NCBI GenBank assembly: GCA_015039315.1 | Contig: WIDE01000154.1 | Location: forward strand, 6,234-47,404 | Reading direction: 5' to 3' | Origin: Clavulina sp. PMI_390 | Lineage: Eukaryota > Basidiomycota > Agaricomycetes > Cantharellales > Hydnaceae | DNA: 41,171 nucleotides | In this document: positions 1 through 9,735 of the stretch, piece by piece | Layout: each line of letters starts with the position of its first letter | Numbering within the stretch: position 1 is the stretch's first letter | Made by a program: the position numbers and the translations under genes | Notes under the pieces: generated by a model | Database searches by the model: none | Told to the model about the DNA's origin: nothing | What the model saw: only the letters and a program-made list of their open reading frames with translations

Positions 1-373
1 ATCGTTTTGATCGCGAGTGGGGTGTACGCTTGGTATTCCAGCCGTGTCACCCGCTTGCCTGTACATATATATGTATCACGAGATAGTCAGGTTCATGTTT
101 CTCTTTCTCTCTCGCGTCCAGAATGAGTTTGCAATTCGATTAGTAATCTATGAAGTGGTTGTGCGAGTCACCTTGAAAGTTATCTCGAGTCGTCCCTAAA
201 AATGTAGCGATCGCGCCTGCATCATCTCTTCTTACAGCATCGATTGCAGCACAGAGCCGTTTAGGGTCATCGAGCGATTCATAAGTGAGTTCAGCAATAT
301 CGCCTGATGGTGATTCAGTCCTCTGAGCAAATGAAGTAGGCGGGTTGCTGTCGGAGTGCGCGACTTGAGACAT
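1..373 (-). CDS. MOCS2B: Molybdopterin synthase catalytic (large) subunit, 3' end cut by window edge
   Basis: This is the MoaE/MOCS2B subunit, which transfers sulfur from the small subunit's thiocarboxylate to precursor Z (cPMP) to form molybdopterin. I start it at the ATG at 371-373. Exon 1 is 172-373 and exon 2 runs from 58 leftwards off the window; the 113-nt intron has GT-AG ends and phase 1. The join reads GAIATFLGTTRDNFQG, then KRVTRLEYQAYTPLAIKT, which matches the family pattern of a G-TFxGxxRD strand followed by V-x-x-L-x-Y-x-A-Y and the Lys of the A-x-K helix. About 60 N-terminal residues precede the MoaE core and look unstructured. It lies 266 bp downstream of eL13 on the same strand. 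The C-terminal half, with further catalytic Lys/Arg residues, is outside the window. Identity is secure from the two motifs. Confidence 0.87.
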
Positions 374-639
374 GGAAGTGGAAGACAAGAGGAAACAGCA
401 TGGAGCGCTCGGCGCTTAGTAGCTCAAGCTTACGAAGTTCAGTTATCAGATGCAGGAAGGAAAGGATCCTAGGGGTCAGGATGTGGAGAGAATCGTGAGG
501 AGCCGTGGTTGTAGAAGTCTCATATACATAGAGCGCAATAGGATGCGCGAGGCAGTAATGACATGATGACCATAGGAGATGGAAAGCGAAAGTGGGAGAC
601 GAGGTGGAATACGGAAAGCAAGCAAGGAAGATATAGAAT

Positions 640-1463
640 TTACTTCTTCTTGTTGGCTTCCTCCTCTTCCTTCTATTAACGGAGAAAACAACGGAGTGAG
701 CGGGGGAATCGAGCGGAGACATAGCAAATCGACGAGGCGACGGAAATCGATCACGGACCTTTTGTTGACGGATCTTCTTGGCGCCAGCGTGTCGCTGCTC
801 GGCACGGGCGTCGCGGAGGGCACGGTAGGCCTTGAAGTTGCGCTCTTCGGTGGTGATTTTGCGGGGTTGCTCGGGGAGGACGGAGGGAGGGAGAGGGATA
901 GCAGCACGGGTAGTCTCGGCAGAGAGCTCCTCAGCAGTGGAGTCGCCCTTCTTGGGCTTGCCAGCCTTCTTGGGGTACACAATCAGGCGGGCCTTGTAGG
1001 CCTTCAGGCGATCAACATTCACGGCCTTGCCCTCCTCGCTCAGATTCCGTCGGCGGTGGTCAACGACGATGCCGAGACCACGGGCAGCCTTGCGGGCGAT
1101 GCCTGCCTCCTTGAGCTCAGCGAAGGTGAACCCACGGCCCTCGCGCACCCGCGAGTTGTATTGGATGGTCTGGCCACGGACGGCAGGGCGGAGGTGCTGG
1201 AGAGGGCGAACACCGAGGGTGGCAGCCTTGGCAGCACGGGTGTTACGCCTGCGAAGCTTGCGGCCAGGCTGATCGAACCAGGTGCGGACGCGGCGCTGCC
1301 AGTCCTTGCGGAAGTGATTGCGGTGGAGGACTAGGTGAGATCAAGAGCAGTGGTTGCAGATACATGTGCAAGTGTGTTCGATAGATTTGGAACTCGATAA
1401 GTTTTCTACTCCTGCTCATCAAGAAATTGCGATCGACGCACCGTTGTTCTTGCCGAAACCCAT
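640..1463 (-). CDS. RPL13: 60S ribosomal protein eL13 (RPL13)
   Basis: This is a structural protein of the large cytosolic ribosomal subunit. Three exons: 1442-1463, 759-1330 and 640-672, giving 208 residues, the usual length for fungal eL13. Exon 1 is only 22 nt and encodes MGFGKNN plus the first base of Val; the join continues VLHRNHFRKDWQRRVRTWFD, a diagnostic eL13 N-terminus. The middle carries SRVREGRGFTFAELKEAGI and the basic RNA-binding stretches. Exon 3 encodes KEEEEANKKK and the stop. Introns are 111 nt and 86 nt. An intron very close to the ATG is common in fungal ribosomal protein genes. I looked for snoRNA C/D boxes in the introns and found no convincing pair. It is divergent from the LCCL gene across a 551-bp region. 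Confidence 0.97.
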
Positions 1464-2014
1464 TTCAAAGGTACTACGGACAGAGCAAGACGTGGATTCA
1501 GCATTCTGAGTGTCGGAGTTCGTGAAGCAGTAGCAGTCGCATCCAGAAGTCCAAGCAGCTGGTTTTTGACCAGAATTTCTCCCAAGAGAATCGTAGAGTA
1601 TTGATACACGGCCAAATGTGAAAGTACTATACCTTTACCTTGGACAACGGCTGAGACGTGAGGAAATAAGGATCGTACTAACAGGCCACAGCAACAACAG
1701 TCAACACACAGTAACTGTAAGCGCTTACCGAGCAGTCCCGTGACACGTTCGCACGCGTCGTCTGGGATCAAAGCTGGAGATCGATGGCAGTAGATGAGAA
1801 TAATCATACTGGATATGATACTTTCATTATAGCACTAACCCTTCTTCACTACAACAAAGTGAACCCCCCTCACCTCCGACTACCACTATTTGCCCCTGCT
1901 TGGCCCGAGGTCTTGTTGATGCCAAACAGAGCGCCCTTGCCAACTCAGTCGTCAGAGCCACGGCAATCCCCACGGCTATCTCTAACCTGACCGCGCATTA
2001 GGGTAATATTAGCC
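1464..2014. promoter_or_regulatory. Intergenic: shared divergent promoter region of eL13 and the LCCL gene
   Basis: Both neighbouring genes start at the edges of this 551-bp stretch, so it must hold both promoters. I see no clear TATA box and no coding potential: the ORFs crossing it show no protein-like composition. The stretch just before 2015 is pyrimidine- and A-rich, as in many fungal 5' leaders. Confidence 0.5.
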
Positions 2015-4667
2015 ATGTCATCAGAAAGGCTAAACAATGGTCCCCATCAATACTTGACACCCGCCTCCTCCGAGACCATCCCTCTCCTCGACTCTGATAA
2101 TCTATCATCGGACGAACGCTCGATGCGTTCCGACGATGAGACTGGCTCCGATGACTTTGAACAACAACCGCACCACCACAATGACTCTGGCATTGACAGC
2201 CTGAACTACGCCGAGGCCGACGGGTCTCATCGTCAGCACCAAAAGGAAGAGCCAGAAACGCTCTCGGCCTTCCTCAGAGAGTTCTTGCTCGCTAAAGGCT
2301 CGGGCCCGAGGGCGTCGCGTGTCGTACGCTGGGCGTATGGCGTCGGCAGTCATCTTGACCCACCCAAGACTTGGTTACGCTTTCGGACACCGCAACACGG
2401 TCCTGTTTCCCTAGAGCCCGTCTGGCTACGCTGGACTCGCCCATACACCTCACCGATCATCCTCGCTGTCCTCATCGCGGCATATGTCATCGGGTAAGCA
2501 CCTCACTTGCCAATTACCTCTTCGTCACAAAAATTTCTGACGCCTTCCTCCACCTCCTTAGGTTATCCTTCTTCGTCCGCGCGCAATGGTGCGTTCAAGC
2601 TTGCCAGACTCTGCCGCCTTAGTTACGCTCACATATATCCTTTCTCCCCACGTGTCTCATCGCAGGTACCAAGTGCCTTCAAGCTCGTTCGCCGAATGCA
2701 CAGACTCATTCTGGTCCCCAAATAACGGCTGCGGTATAAATGGAACCTCGTACGTACTTCGTGTCGATCAACCCACCTGCCCGTCCGGTCGTCTGATCTA
2801 AATTTATGTCACCACCCAAACCACCCAAACAGCTGCGAGCCGTTCGTCTCAACGGTGCCGACACAGATCCGTTGTCCGGCCGGGTGCCCGAGCGTCATCC
2901 TCGCTAATCAGCGCGCCGTGGGCGATCTAGAAGTCGTGTATCAGCCGCTCGTGGTCGGTGGCGGTGACGAGAACGTCACATACCGCGGCGATTCTTGGGT
3001 CTGCGTAGCTGCTGCGCACGCGTGAGTATCTTCATTTCTCCTTCTATCCCCTCCCTCGGGTTAGTTTGCTCAAGTAAGGTTTGGTCCGCGCCTTTTGGAT
3101 CCCCAGTGGGTTGGTTTCAGCGAGTCGTGGTGGGTGCGCCGCAATAGAGCTTGTTGGCACGTTCAAGAATTTCATCGGCGTCGACCGTCACGGCGTCTCC
3201 TCCGTCCCATTCCCGTCGACATTCCCGTTGTCGTATCGTTTTCTCCCTGAGTCTGGATTATCGCAATGTGAGTTTATGCACCAGCTTCCCCGTTTAGGTC
3301 CTCATCTCATGCTCCTCTTCAGGTTTCGACATGCGAAATGAAGCACTCGTTATGAATGTGCTAATTACAGTTATTTTATCATTGATATTACGGCCGAAAC
3401 CCTTGGTGGTGAGCTTTTCCCTCGACCTAGTTACCGTAATACCCGCCGCTGAACCACATATTGCCAGCTCTTCTGGTGCCTCGTCTGCATCGTAAGCTTC
3501 TTCCTCCATCTCATTCCCCTATCAAGTCATCTAAAACCTTATTTTTTCAGGGGTTCTGGCACATTACGTTCTTCTCAGACCCTCAATCTGCTCCACCGCC
3601 AATCTCGACCGCGATCGGCACCTTCCTCCCCACCATCTTTGTCTGCTACGCCTTTTGGCGCTCCACCTTCCGCTTCATCTTACCAGCCTTCTCGAACTTG
3701 CCGATCGAGCGGACAATATGGATGCTTGCGGGCTACTGGCCAGGTGTCCTGACGAATCTCACATTCGACAAGGTCCCCATCGATCGTCTCGTACCCTCTG
3801 ATATCCGAGCGCGCCCTGGAGGTCTCGTGTCGATTATCATCATCGCTATTGTCGTGGTTTTCATCGTCGTCAACCAGATCCGCGTCATTCGCAAGACGGG
3901 ACAGCTCCCTATCTACTTGGTGTACTACCTCACTGGTGGATTGGTGATCATGATTCTGGCTTTGATTCCTGGTTTCACGTTCAGACTGCATCACTATGTG
4001 TTTGCGATGGTTTTGCTTCCTGGGTTGGGCTTCCCGACTCGCGTCAGCTTGTTCTTGTCTGCATTCTTGTTGGGTATGTTCCTTGATGGTGTATCGCGGT
4101 GGGGATTCGCAGCAATTCTACAAACCGCTGCTGAGGTATGACGCTCGCCCCTTCCGCAATAGTATTACGCTTACGCCCTGCTATTATTCCTCACTAGCTC
4201 CAACGTGATGCTCCTCTTGGCTCTGCGCTCCCTGAGTTCACAAACCAGACCTTCCCACCAATGAACACCACTTCCGATCTGTCCCTCTTCTCCTCATTCC
4301 TCTCATCGCTCGCCTCGTCTTCCACCTCCCCGGCCAATTCGACAATCTCCTGGACAGCGATTGACCCTACGCTTGCAACTAATGAGGGATGGGATGGCTT
4401 TTCCCTATTGATCGACGACGTAGAGGCGTATGCAGGAACTGCACTCAACTTCTCGATCAGTGCACTCGATTGGAGTGTACGACATTTCTTCAGGCTAGCG
4501 GTAAGTCACCTTCCCTCTCGATGCTATACCTTGCTGGGACGGGAACTGAGCTAGACTTGTCTTGTTACCTGCAGTACACGAATTCTGGGACACCAGGCGA
4601 TTACACCAGAGCAGCAACGATCTTCCCTAATGGCACATATGTCTCGCCGATTAGTGGGCCATCATAG
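2015..4667 (+). CDS. LCCL domain-containing multispanning membrane protein
   Basis: Ten exons: 2015-2493, 2562-2588, 2666-2749, 2833-3021, 3107-3267, 3323-3408, 3468-3491, 3551-4135, 4198-4500 and 4575-4667, giving 676 residues. All joins keep phase. The acidic, Ser-rich N-terminus (about 95 residues) is cytosolic-looking. A first membrane span lies around residues 147-168 (PIILAVLIAAYVIGLSFFV). Then comes a lumenal or extracellular LCCL domain with paired cysteines: TDSFWSPNNGCGINGTSC, IRCPAGCPSV, and SRGGCAAIELVGTFKNFIGV. Several further spans follow (for example IIIIAIVVVFIVV and YYLTGGLVIMILALIPGF), then a hydrophilic C-terminus with possible N-glycosylation sites. Known fungal proteins pair LCCL with this membrane region; their function is unknown, and a carbohydrate or lipid-binding role for LCCL is only proposed. 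Exons of 24 and 27 nt are notable. The ATG sits in a good context (gccATGTC). Confidence 0.9.
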
Positions 4668-5576
4668 CCTCACCTAGTGTATCACCACCACGTTTTATTA
4701 TTTCGGGACATTATTCCTTATTCGCTCACTGCTCGCCACTGCTCGCTGCTGTACGCTTAGACCACATTCCAAAACTAATCCTGATGCAGAATATATTGCG
4801 GTGAGAAGATGACACGAGCGAAACAATGTGTGTCATATAAGGTTTTCGGCATCCTCACCCGATCTTTCCCGGCCCCTGCAGAGGACCGGCCCATGTCCAT
4901 GCTCCCTCCCAAGATCTCTCCCTCAGCAGAAACGTTCGGCTCTCCATCTTGGGACTCTGATATCATAATTTCTTCGCATCACGTCGTGTGCCATCTAGGT
5001 CGAGCAAGCAATCATGGGAAGTCCTTGGTAGCGAGTAGAGTAAGATGCGGAGCGAATGGGAACGATGACGGAAGAAGTCGTCGAGGTAAGTCCAGCTTTC
5101 ACCCGAGAGTCTCGACATCCCACAGAAGGCCCGGGCAACAGAAGCTAGAGAGATCTTGTGTCCTGTATACAGAAACACGGGCCAGCAGACACCCAAAGCG
5201 TATAGGGTCCACTTCCTACCTATGAGAAACAAGCAACCTCCAACAGCGTGACGCGACGTGCACGCCTTCCACGTTTCTCGAATCGGCAGCCTCTCCCGTT
5301 CTCCGTCTAAATGTCATATCGATTGCTCTCCCAGACTTTCCAAGACGTGCTTCGTGCACCTTATGAGCAACATAAGCCATTCCCACTGTTCAAATTGCAG
5401 CGGCGTTCGTCCTTGACTCAGTAGGACCCGAAGTCTCCCGACGATCCCGTATTCTCTCTCTCTCCTCACCTTCACGACCGTACCTTGAACTCTCTCTCGG
5501 GTCGTGTGCCCGCGCGCTTATAAGCTTTTAAGCCTCCTTTTTCCTCCTCTGGCTATCAACCATCTTGCGCGCCGAA
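4668..5576. other. Intergenic: 3' flank of LCCL gene and promoter of protoglobin gene
   Basis: This 909-bp stretch holds no ORF with protein-like composition on either strand. The right third is CT-rich (around 5450-5510), typical of a fungal core promoter, and ends in the palindromic TATA-like element described separately. Confidence 0.5.
5516..5525 (+). promoter_or_regulatory. TATA-like palindrome upstream of protoglobin gene
   Basis: The perfect 10-bp palindrome GCTTATAAGC sits about 50 bp before the ATG at 5577 and is followed directly by a similar TTTTAAGC. A CT-rich block lies upstream. Position and sequence suit a core promoter; no transcript data are available to confirm it. Confidence 0.4.
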
Positions 5577-6829
5577 ATGGAAAGTAGTACTACTCCCGCT
5601 AGCTCCAACTACATGAATACGTCTTCTCGACATCCTCGCTCCCGCCCGGCGAGGTTCTCGACCACCTTCGGCCAATCAATCGATAATAACAATCCGCCCT
5701 TCCAGCACTTCGACGAGGATGCCCTGTATCAGTCCCTCGAGGAGCGTGTCACCTATTTGCGTTCCTTCCTCAACTTCACTCATGACGATGTCGAGGCATT
5801 GAACGACATCGTGAGCAGCCTTATGACCGGACTTCTATTTCACGTGTGTCCCCTGACTTTTTCGTTCTCTCGGGCATTAGGTCCCTTTGCTTGAGCCTCT
5901 GGTCGAAGATCTTGTCGATCGAGTCTACGCACACCTCTTCACTTTTGATGTGACCAAATCTGCGTTCATGCCTAAACCAGACGACAAGGATCCATCCCCC
6001 ATTCTCACCGACCTGCACCACCTCCAACTCGATGCGCCTCAAGTTGTCAAGGTAAGCCCTGGGGAAACCTGTCTCCTGTTGTTCTTACGCTGGAACGCTA
6101 ACACGCCATTGAATTTTTCTCAGCGCAAAAAATTCTTTGCTGTCTACATTCGCAAACTCGTCTCCGCCGACTATGATGATTTTGCGACCTGGCAATATTT
6201 TGGTATCTTCCCTTCTCAATCATACTTTCGTTCAGCCGCTGACAAGCTCAACCGTGCCTCACCATTAGACAAAGTCGGCCTGATGCATACTGGCGAAGCT
6301 GCGCTGAAGCATCGGCGCTTGGCTGGGAAAGAAGGTCTTTACGTCGACTTGATGCATTTAACAGCACTCTTGGGTACGTCTCTCGTCTTCCTCCGTATCA
6401 ATATGACTTTTTCCGTGGCTGATTTGACTTCCAGCTTGGACCCAGGACGCACTGATCCCGGTCATCATGCGAGAGCCCGCGCTCTCCCTTGAGCGCAAGA
6501 TTCTCACTGTTCGCAGCCTGTCCAAAGTGATGTGGATCCAGAACGATCTCTTCAGCCGACACTACACCGTGCGCTCGCATGATGTGAAGGCCGTCAACAG
6601 CGCTCTCAAAGAGCGCGACGAAGATATGAGGATCTCCAAGAACTGGAGTAGTACTACTGGGTCGACGGACTCTGGTAGTAGGGAGGGGTCGTCCAATCAC
6701 AAGATAGGTCTGAGCATTGATAGCCCCCCACCTCTTAATCAACCGCCATGGGAAACGCTTGGGGAGATGAGCCCTGACTCGGAATCCGCTCCCAAAAAGA
6801 AATCGTTCATGAGCCGCATAGGGTTCTGA
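5577..6829 (+). CDS. Protoglobin-domain protein (putative haem protein)
   Basis: Five exons: 5577-5810, 5881-6051, 6124-6202, 6269-6373 and 6435-6829, giving 327 residues. After about 55 disordered residues comes a globin-like all-helical domain: YLRSFLNFTHDDVEALNDI, LLEPLVEDLVDRVYAHLF, KKFFAVYIRKLVSADYDDFA, YFDKVGLMHTGEAALKHRR, and MHLTALLAWTQDALIPVIM. The segment KVGLMHTG aligns with the archaeal protoglobin segment IGLRHH, which holds the proximal haem histidine, so the His of LMHTG is the predicted haem ligand. The join at 6202/6269 restores the conserved YxDKVGxMHTG; an apparent longer reading through that intron is rejected on this ground. The last 90 or so residues are Ser/Pro/Lys-rich and probably disordered. 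Fungal family members are uncharacterised; gas sensing or scavenging is inference. No output domain such as a cyclase is attached. Confidence 0.88.
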
Positions 6830-7152
6830 ATGGCGCACTATAGAAAAGAAGAAGAAGAAAAAGGAAAGCCTTGATGCACCGTTGATCATCCCCCTTTTGC
6901 TCTCGTTGTTTGCTATTATCCACTAATTACTCGCTACCCTGTATTGAATTCGCTGTATGCTCGTTGGACCAGGAGGATCGATAATCGGATAGATTGTTAC
7001 CAAAATTTTCCTTCGTGCCGAGTAGAATGCCATTGACGAAAAAACGACATATGTGAGCGTGTGATGAATGCGTAATTCCTAATAGTACATAAGATGGTAA
7101 GCGATGACTCATTGTAACAAAGCGAGCAAATCCCTATTCGCCGGGTCAACTC
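6830..7152. other. Intergenic between convergent gene ends
   Basis: These 323 bp separate the stops of the protoglobin gene and the dehydrogenase gene, which converge. It holds both 3' untranslated regions; A/T-rich patches occur, but I cannot point to a specific polyadenylation signal. Confidence 0.5.
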
Positions 7153-9571
7153 TTAATGCTGCGTAGGCATATCAACAGTCGCCTTGTTTCCGATAGCATC
7201 CTCGGCCCTCCACAGCGTAGTCGTCGTCTTCGTCTGCGTATAGAAATCGACGCCCGTCCGGCCATAGAACGGCAAGTCGCCCAAGAAGCTCGCCTTGTTG
7301 CCGCTCCAGTTGAACATGGGCAGCGGGACGGGGATAGGGATGTTGATGCCGATCTGGCCTGGCTCGACTTCAGTCTCGAATTTGCGGGCGGTCGCGCCGG
7401 ATTGTGTGAAGATGGATGCGCCGTTTCCGTACTTGTTGGCGTTGATGATGGCGATCGCGTCGTCGAGCGTGTCAGCTTCGAGGCAGAACAGGGCTGGGCC
7501 AAAGATCTCCGTCCTAGGTGTGAAAGGCGTCAATGTCGATAGCTAGACGTTCATGCTAGACGATGCACTCACTTGTACGCCTCCATGTCTACGGTTCCCT
7601 CCATGATCGAGGGTCCAACAAAGTTACCGTTCTCGTACCCAGGAACAACAATATTTCGTCCATCAAGATGGATCTTTCCACCTTCCTCCGCAACAGAGCC
7701 GATGAGCCGGTTGATCTTTGCCTTCGCAGCAGGCGAGATCACGGGACCGCTACAATCATTTACCCACCGAGAGTCATGATTTCAGGGCTATCACGGGAAG
7801 AATGGTTGACGAGAGGCTAAAGGGAGACTTACATATCAGTGTCGGCCTCGAAGCCTCCACCGACCTTTAGGGCTTTGGCACGTTCCACGAGTTCAGGGAT
7901 CCATGCCTTGGTGGGACCAACGAAGACTGCCACACTGAGGGCCATGCAGCGTTGACCGGCAGCACCGAATGCGGCACCAAGAAGGGAGTTGAGAGCGAGG
8001 TTCTTGTTGGCTAGACACAAGTTCAGCATGAGCAAACCGTGAACGAAGGGGTCAGGGATTCACTGACCATCAGACATGATGACACCATGGTTCTTGGCAC
8101 CCATGTTGGCCTGCACACGCTTCCCATTCTTCGTCCCGCTATTCAAGGGTTTCTTATCAGCAACGCCTTCAGCATTGTCGCTGCAGTACATACCGTTCGT
8201 AGATGTGGCGACCTGCAACATCACCCCCCACGAAGCTCACGGCGCGAATTGTAGGGTGATCGAGGATTGCATTCACAGTAGGGACGGTGCCATGGACGAT
8301 ATTGAGCACTCCAGGAGGAAGACCTATATCTCCCTGTCAGTTTCTGCAGCACGTAGATTGAAAATAAGTTATCTTGTGCGTACCAACATTCCGGGCGATC
8401 CTAAAGAAGTAGGGGAGGTCAGTCAGAGATTGATATCTCATTCGGCAGGGGCACGTACTCAGCAATGATCATGGAGGCTCCAGTAGTGCGTTCTGAGGGC
8501 TTCAGCACCAGGGTGTTTCCAGTGCCGAGTGCGTACGGGATGCTCCACAGGGGGATCATTCTATTCAGAAGTCATGTAAGGGATCACAACACCGCTCATA
8601 GGACGCCAGAAGACTAACGCTGGGAAGTTGAAGGGAGCAACGCTGTATAACATGGGAGGTCAGGTCAACATTATAGCTAAGGCTTGGGGAAGACTTACGC
8701 AGCGCATACGCCTAACGGAAGTTTCCTGCTCTCCGTGTCCATATCCTTGCTTCGATCCCGTAAAAAATGTCACTTGGATGTGTGCGGATCGAATGACGCT
8801 GGCGTGTGGACTCACCTGACTGAGACCAAAAGAGTATGACTATGAGTATCATAATATTACCAGAAATAGGATTTCAACATACCTTCAAGCTTGTTGCCCA
8901 TAAGAGTGTTAGTGAAGGCCAGCGCTGCCTCGACGACTTGGATTCCTCGGTGCAAATCGCCATGAGCATCCGTAATGGTCTTGCCCTGTTCAAGCGTGAT
9001 GCTCTGAGCAATCACATCAGCGTTCTCTCTCAGAGCCCTCTGGAAGCTACTTGAGGTCAGCACACGTAAATTCGAGATGTAGGGTGATTTGGAGGACGAA
9101 CTCGATGAGGAACTTTTGTCTGGTGAGGACGCTAGTCTTGCTCCATGACTTGAAAGCTTCAGCAGACGACGCGACGGCAGCATCAAATTCTTCAGGCGTA
9201 GTCTCCGGAACCCTAGTCAGGAGAGTTTGGGTGCTCTGAGGTATGAAAAACTTAGTCAGCAAATCGATATGGGGAAAGTGTCGCCGACAACACACTCACG
9301 GGATCGTGGATGTCAATCCACTTGGACGCCTTGCTCTCTGTTGGATTTGTCGCATCACTACCACCTCTCTTATAGTACCAGACTATGGCCAGAACGTACC
9401 CTGGAACTCGTTGGCAATAAAGTTCTTGGTGGACCCTCCATCGGTCCTTAACCCTTGCCACTTCGCGTTGATAGCCTCAGCATGGGGTCTCGCTAGCGGT
9501 GCCAATGTTGACCACTTGGCACTAGTGGCGTACGACCTAGTGGCAGTGTAGAACAGTTTCCTCCTCAACAT
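7153..9571 (-). CDS. ALDH6A1: Methylmalonate-semialdehyde dehydrogenase (acylating), mitochondrial
   Basis: The enzyme oxidises methylmalonate and malonate semialdehydes with CoA and NAD+ to propionyl- or acetyl-CoA in valine and pyrimidine catabolism. The start at 9569-9571 gives [20 protein letters not shown], a likely mitochondrial presequence. Recognisable blocks in order: [102 protein letters not shown] (catalytic Cys), EIFGPALFC and [12 protein letters not shown]. These are specific to this ALDH subfamily. I count 14 exons, including a 4-nt exon (8816-8819) and a 17-nt exon (8384-8400); the first four are 9400-9571, 9300-9337, 9098-9235 and 8883-9039. The gene is divergent from the pseudouridine gene with 164 bp between the start codons. 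The exon 3 donor, gtcctcc, is weak. Confidence 0.95.
8816..8819 (-). other. 4-nt microexon of the ALDH6A1 gene
   Basis: The four bases TCAG lie between a 63-nt and a 66-nt intron, each with GT-AG ends. Exon 4 ends LE plus one base; adding TCAG and the next exon's first base gives Val-Ser, then [15 protein letters not shown], matching the family where human ALDH6A1 has ITKDMD. Skipping it would shift the frame. Confidence 0.75.
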
Positions 9572-9735
9572 TTTTTTGGGTTGGCGGTCGTGGATGGAAA
9601 GGAAAGAAGAAGTGTGGGGGAGATGTCGGTCTCGTGATCTTCCGGACCGGTGGGTGGGGTGACCTTGAGCGTCAGGGTCGAGAATGTCACACACCCTTGA
9701 CTGGTTTCCCAAATCGCTGCCTGAACGCGCCAATC
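9572..9735. promoter_or_regulatory. Short bidirectional promoter between ALDH6A1 and the PsuG-PsuK gene
   Basis: Only 164 bp separate the two divergent start codons, so the promoters must overlap. I see no TATA box. Both proteins seem mitochondrial, and their substrates (uracil-derived malonate semialdehyde and pseudouridine) both touch pyrimidine breakdown, so co-expression is plausible but inferred. Confidence 0.5.

Noticed and set aside
579..1334. 251-codon + strand ORF
   Set aside because: It lies antisense to the eL13 coding exon, whose conserved ribosomal protein sequence explains the open frame.
1331..1441. snoRNA in eL13 intron 1
   Set aside because: A TGATGA-like box is present but no paired CTGA box at a suitable position, and the flanking bases do not pair.
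6203..6268. Reading through the intron of the protoglobin gene (FGIFPSQSYFRSAADKLNR)
   Set aside because: Splicing it out with gtatct and cattag ends restores YFDKVGLMHTG, the conserved haem-ligand segment.
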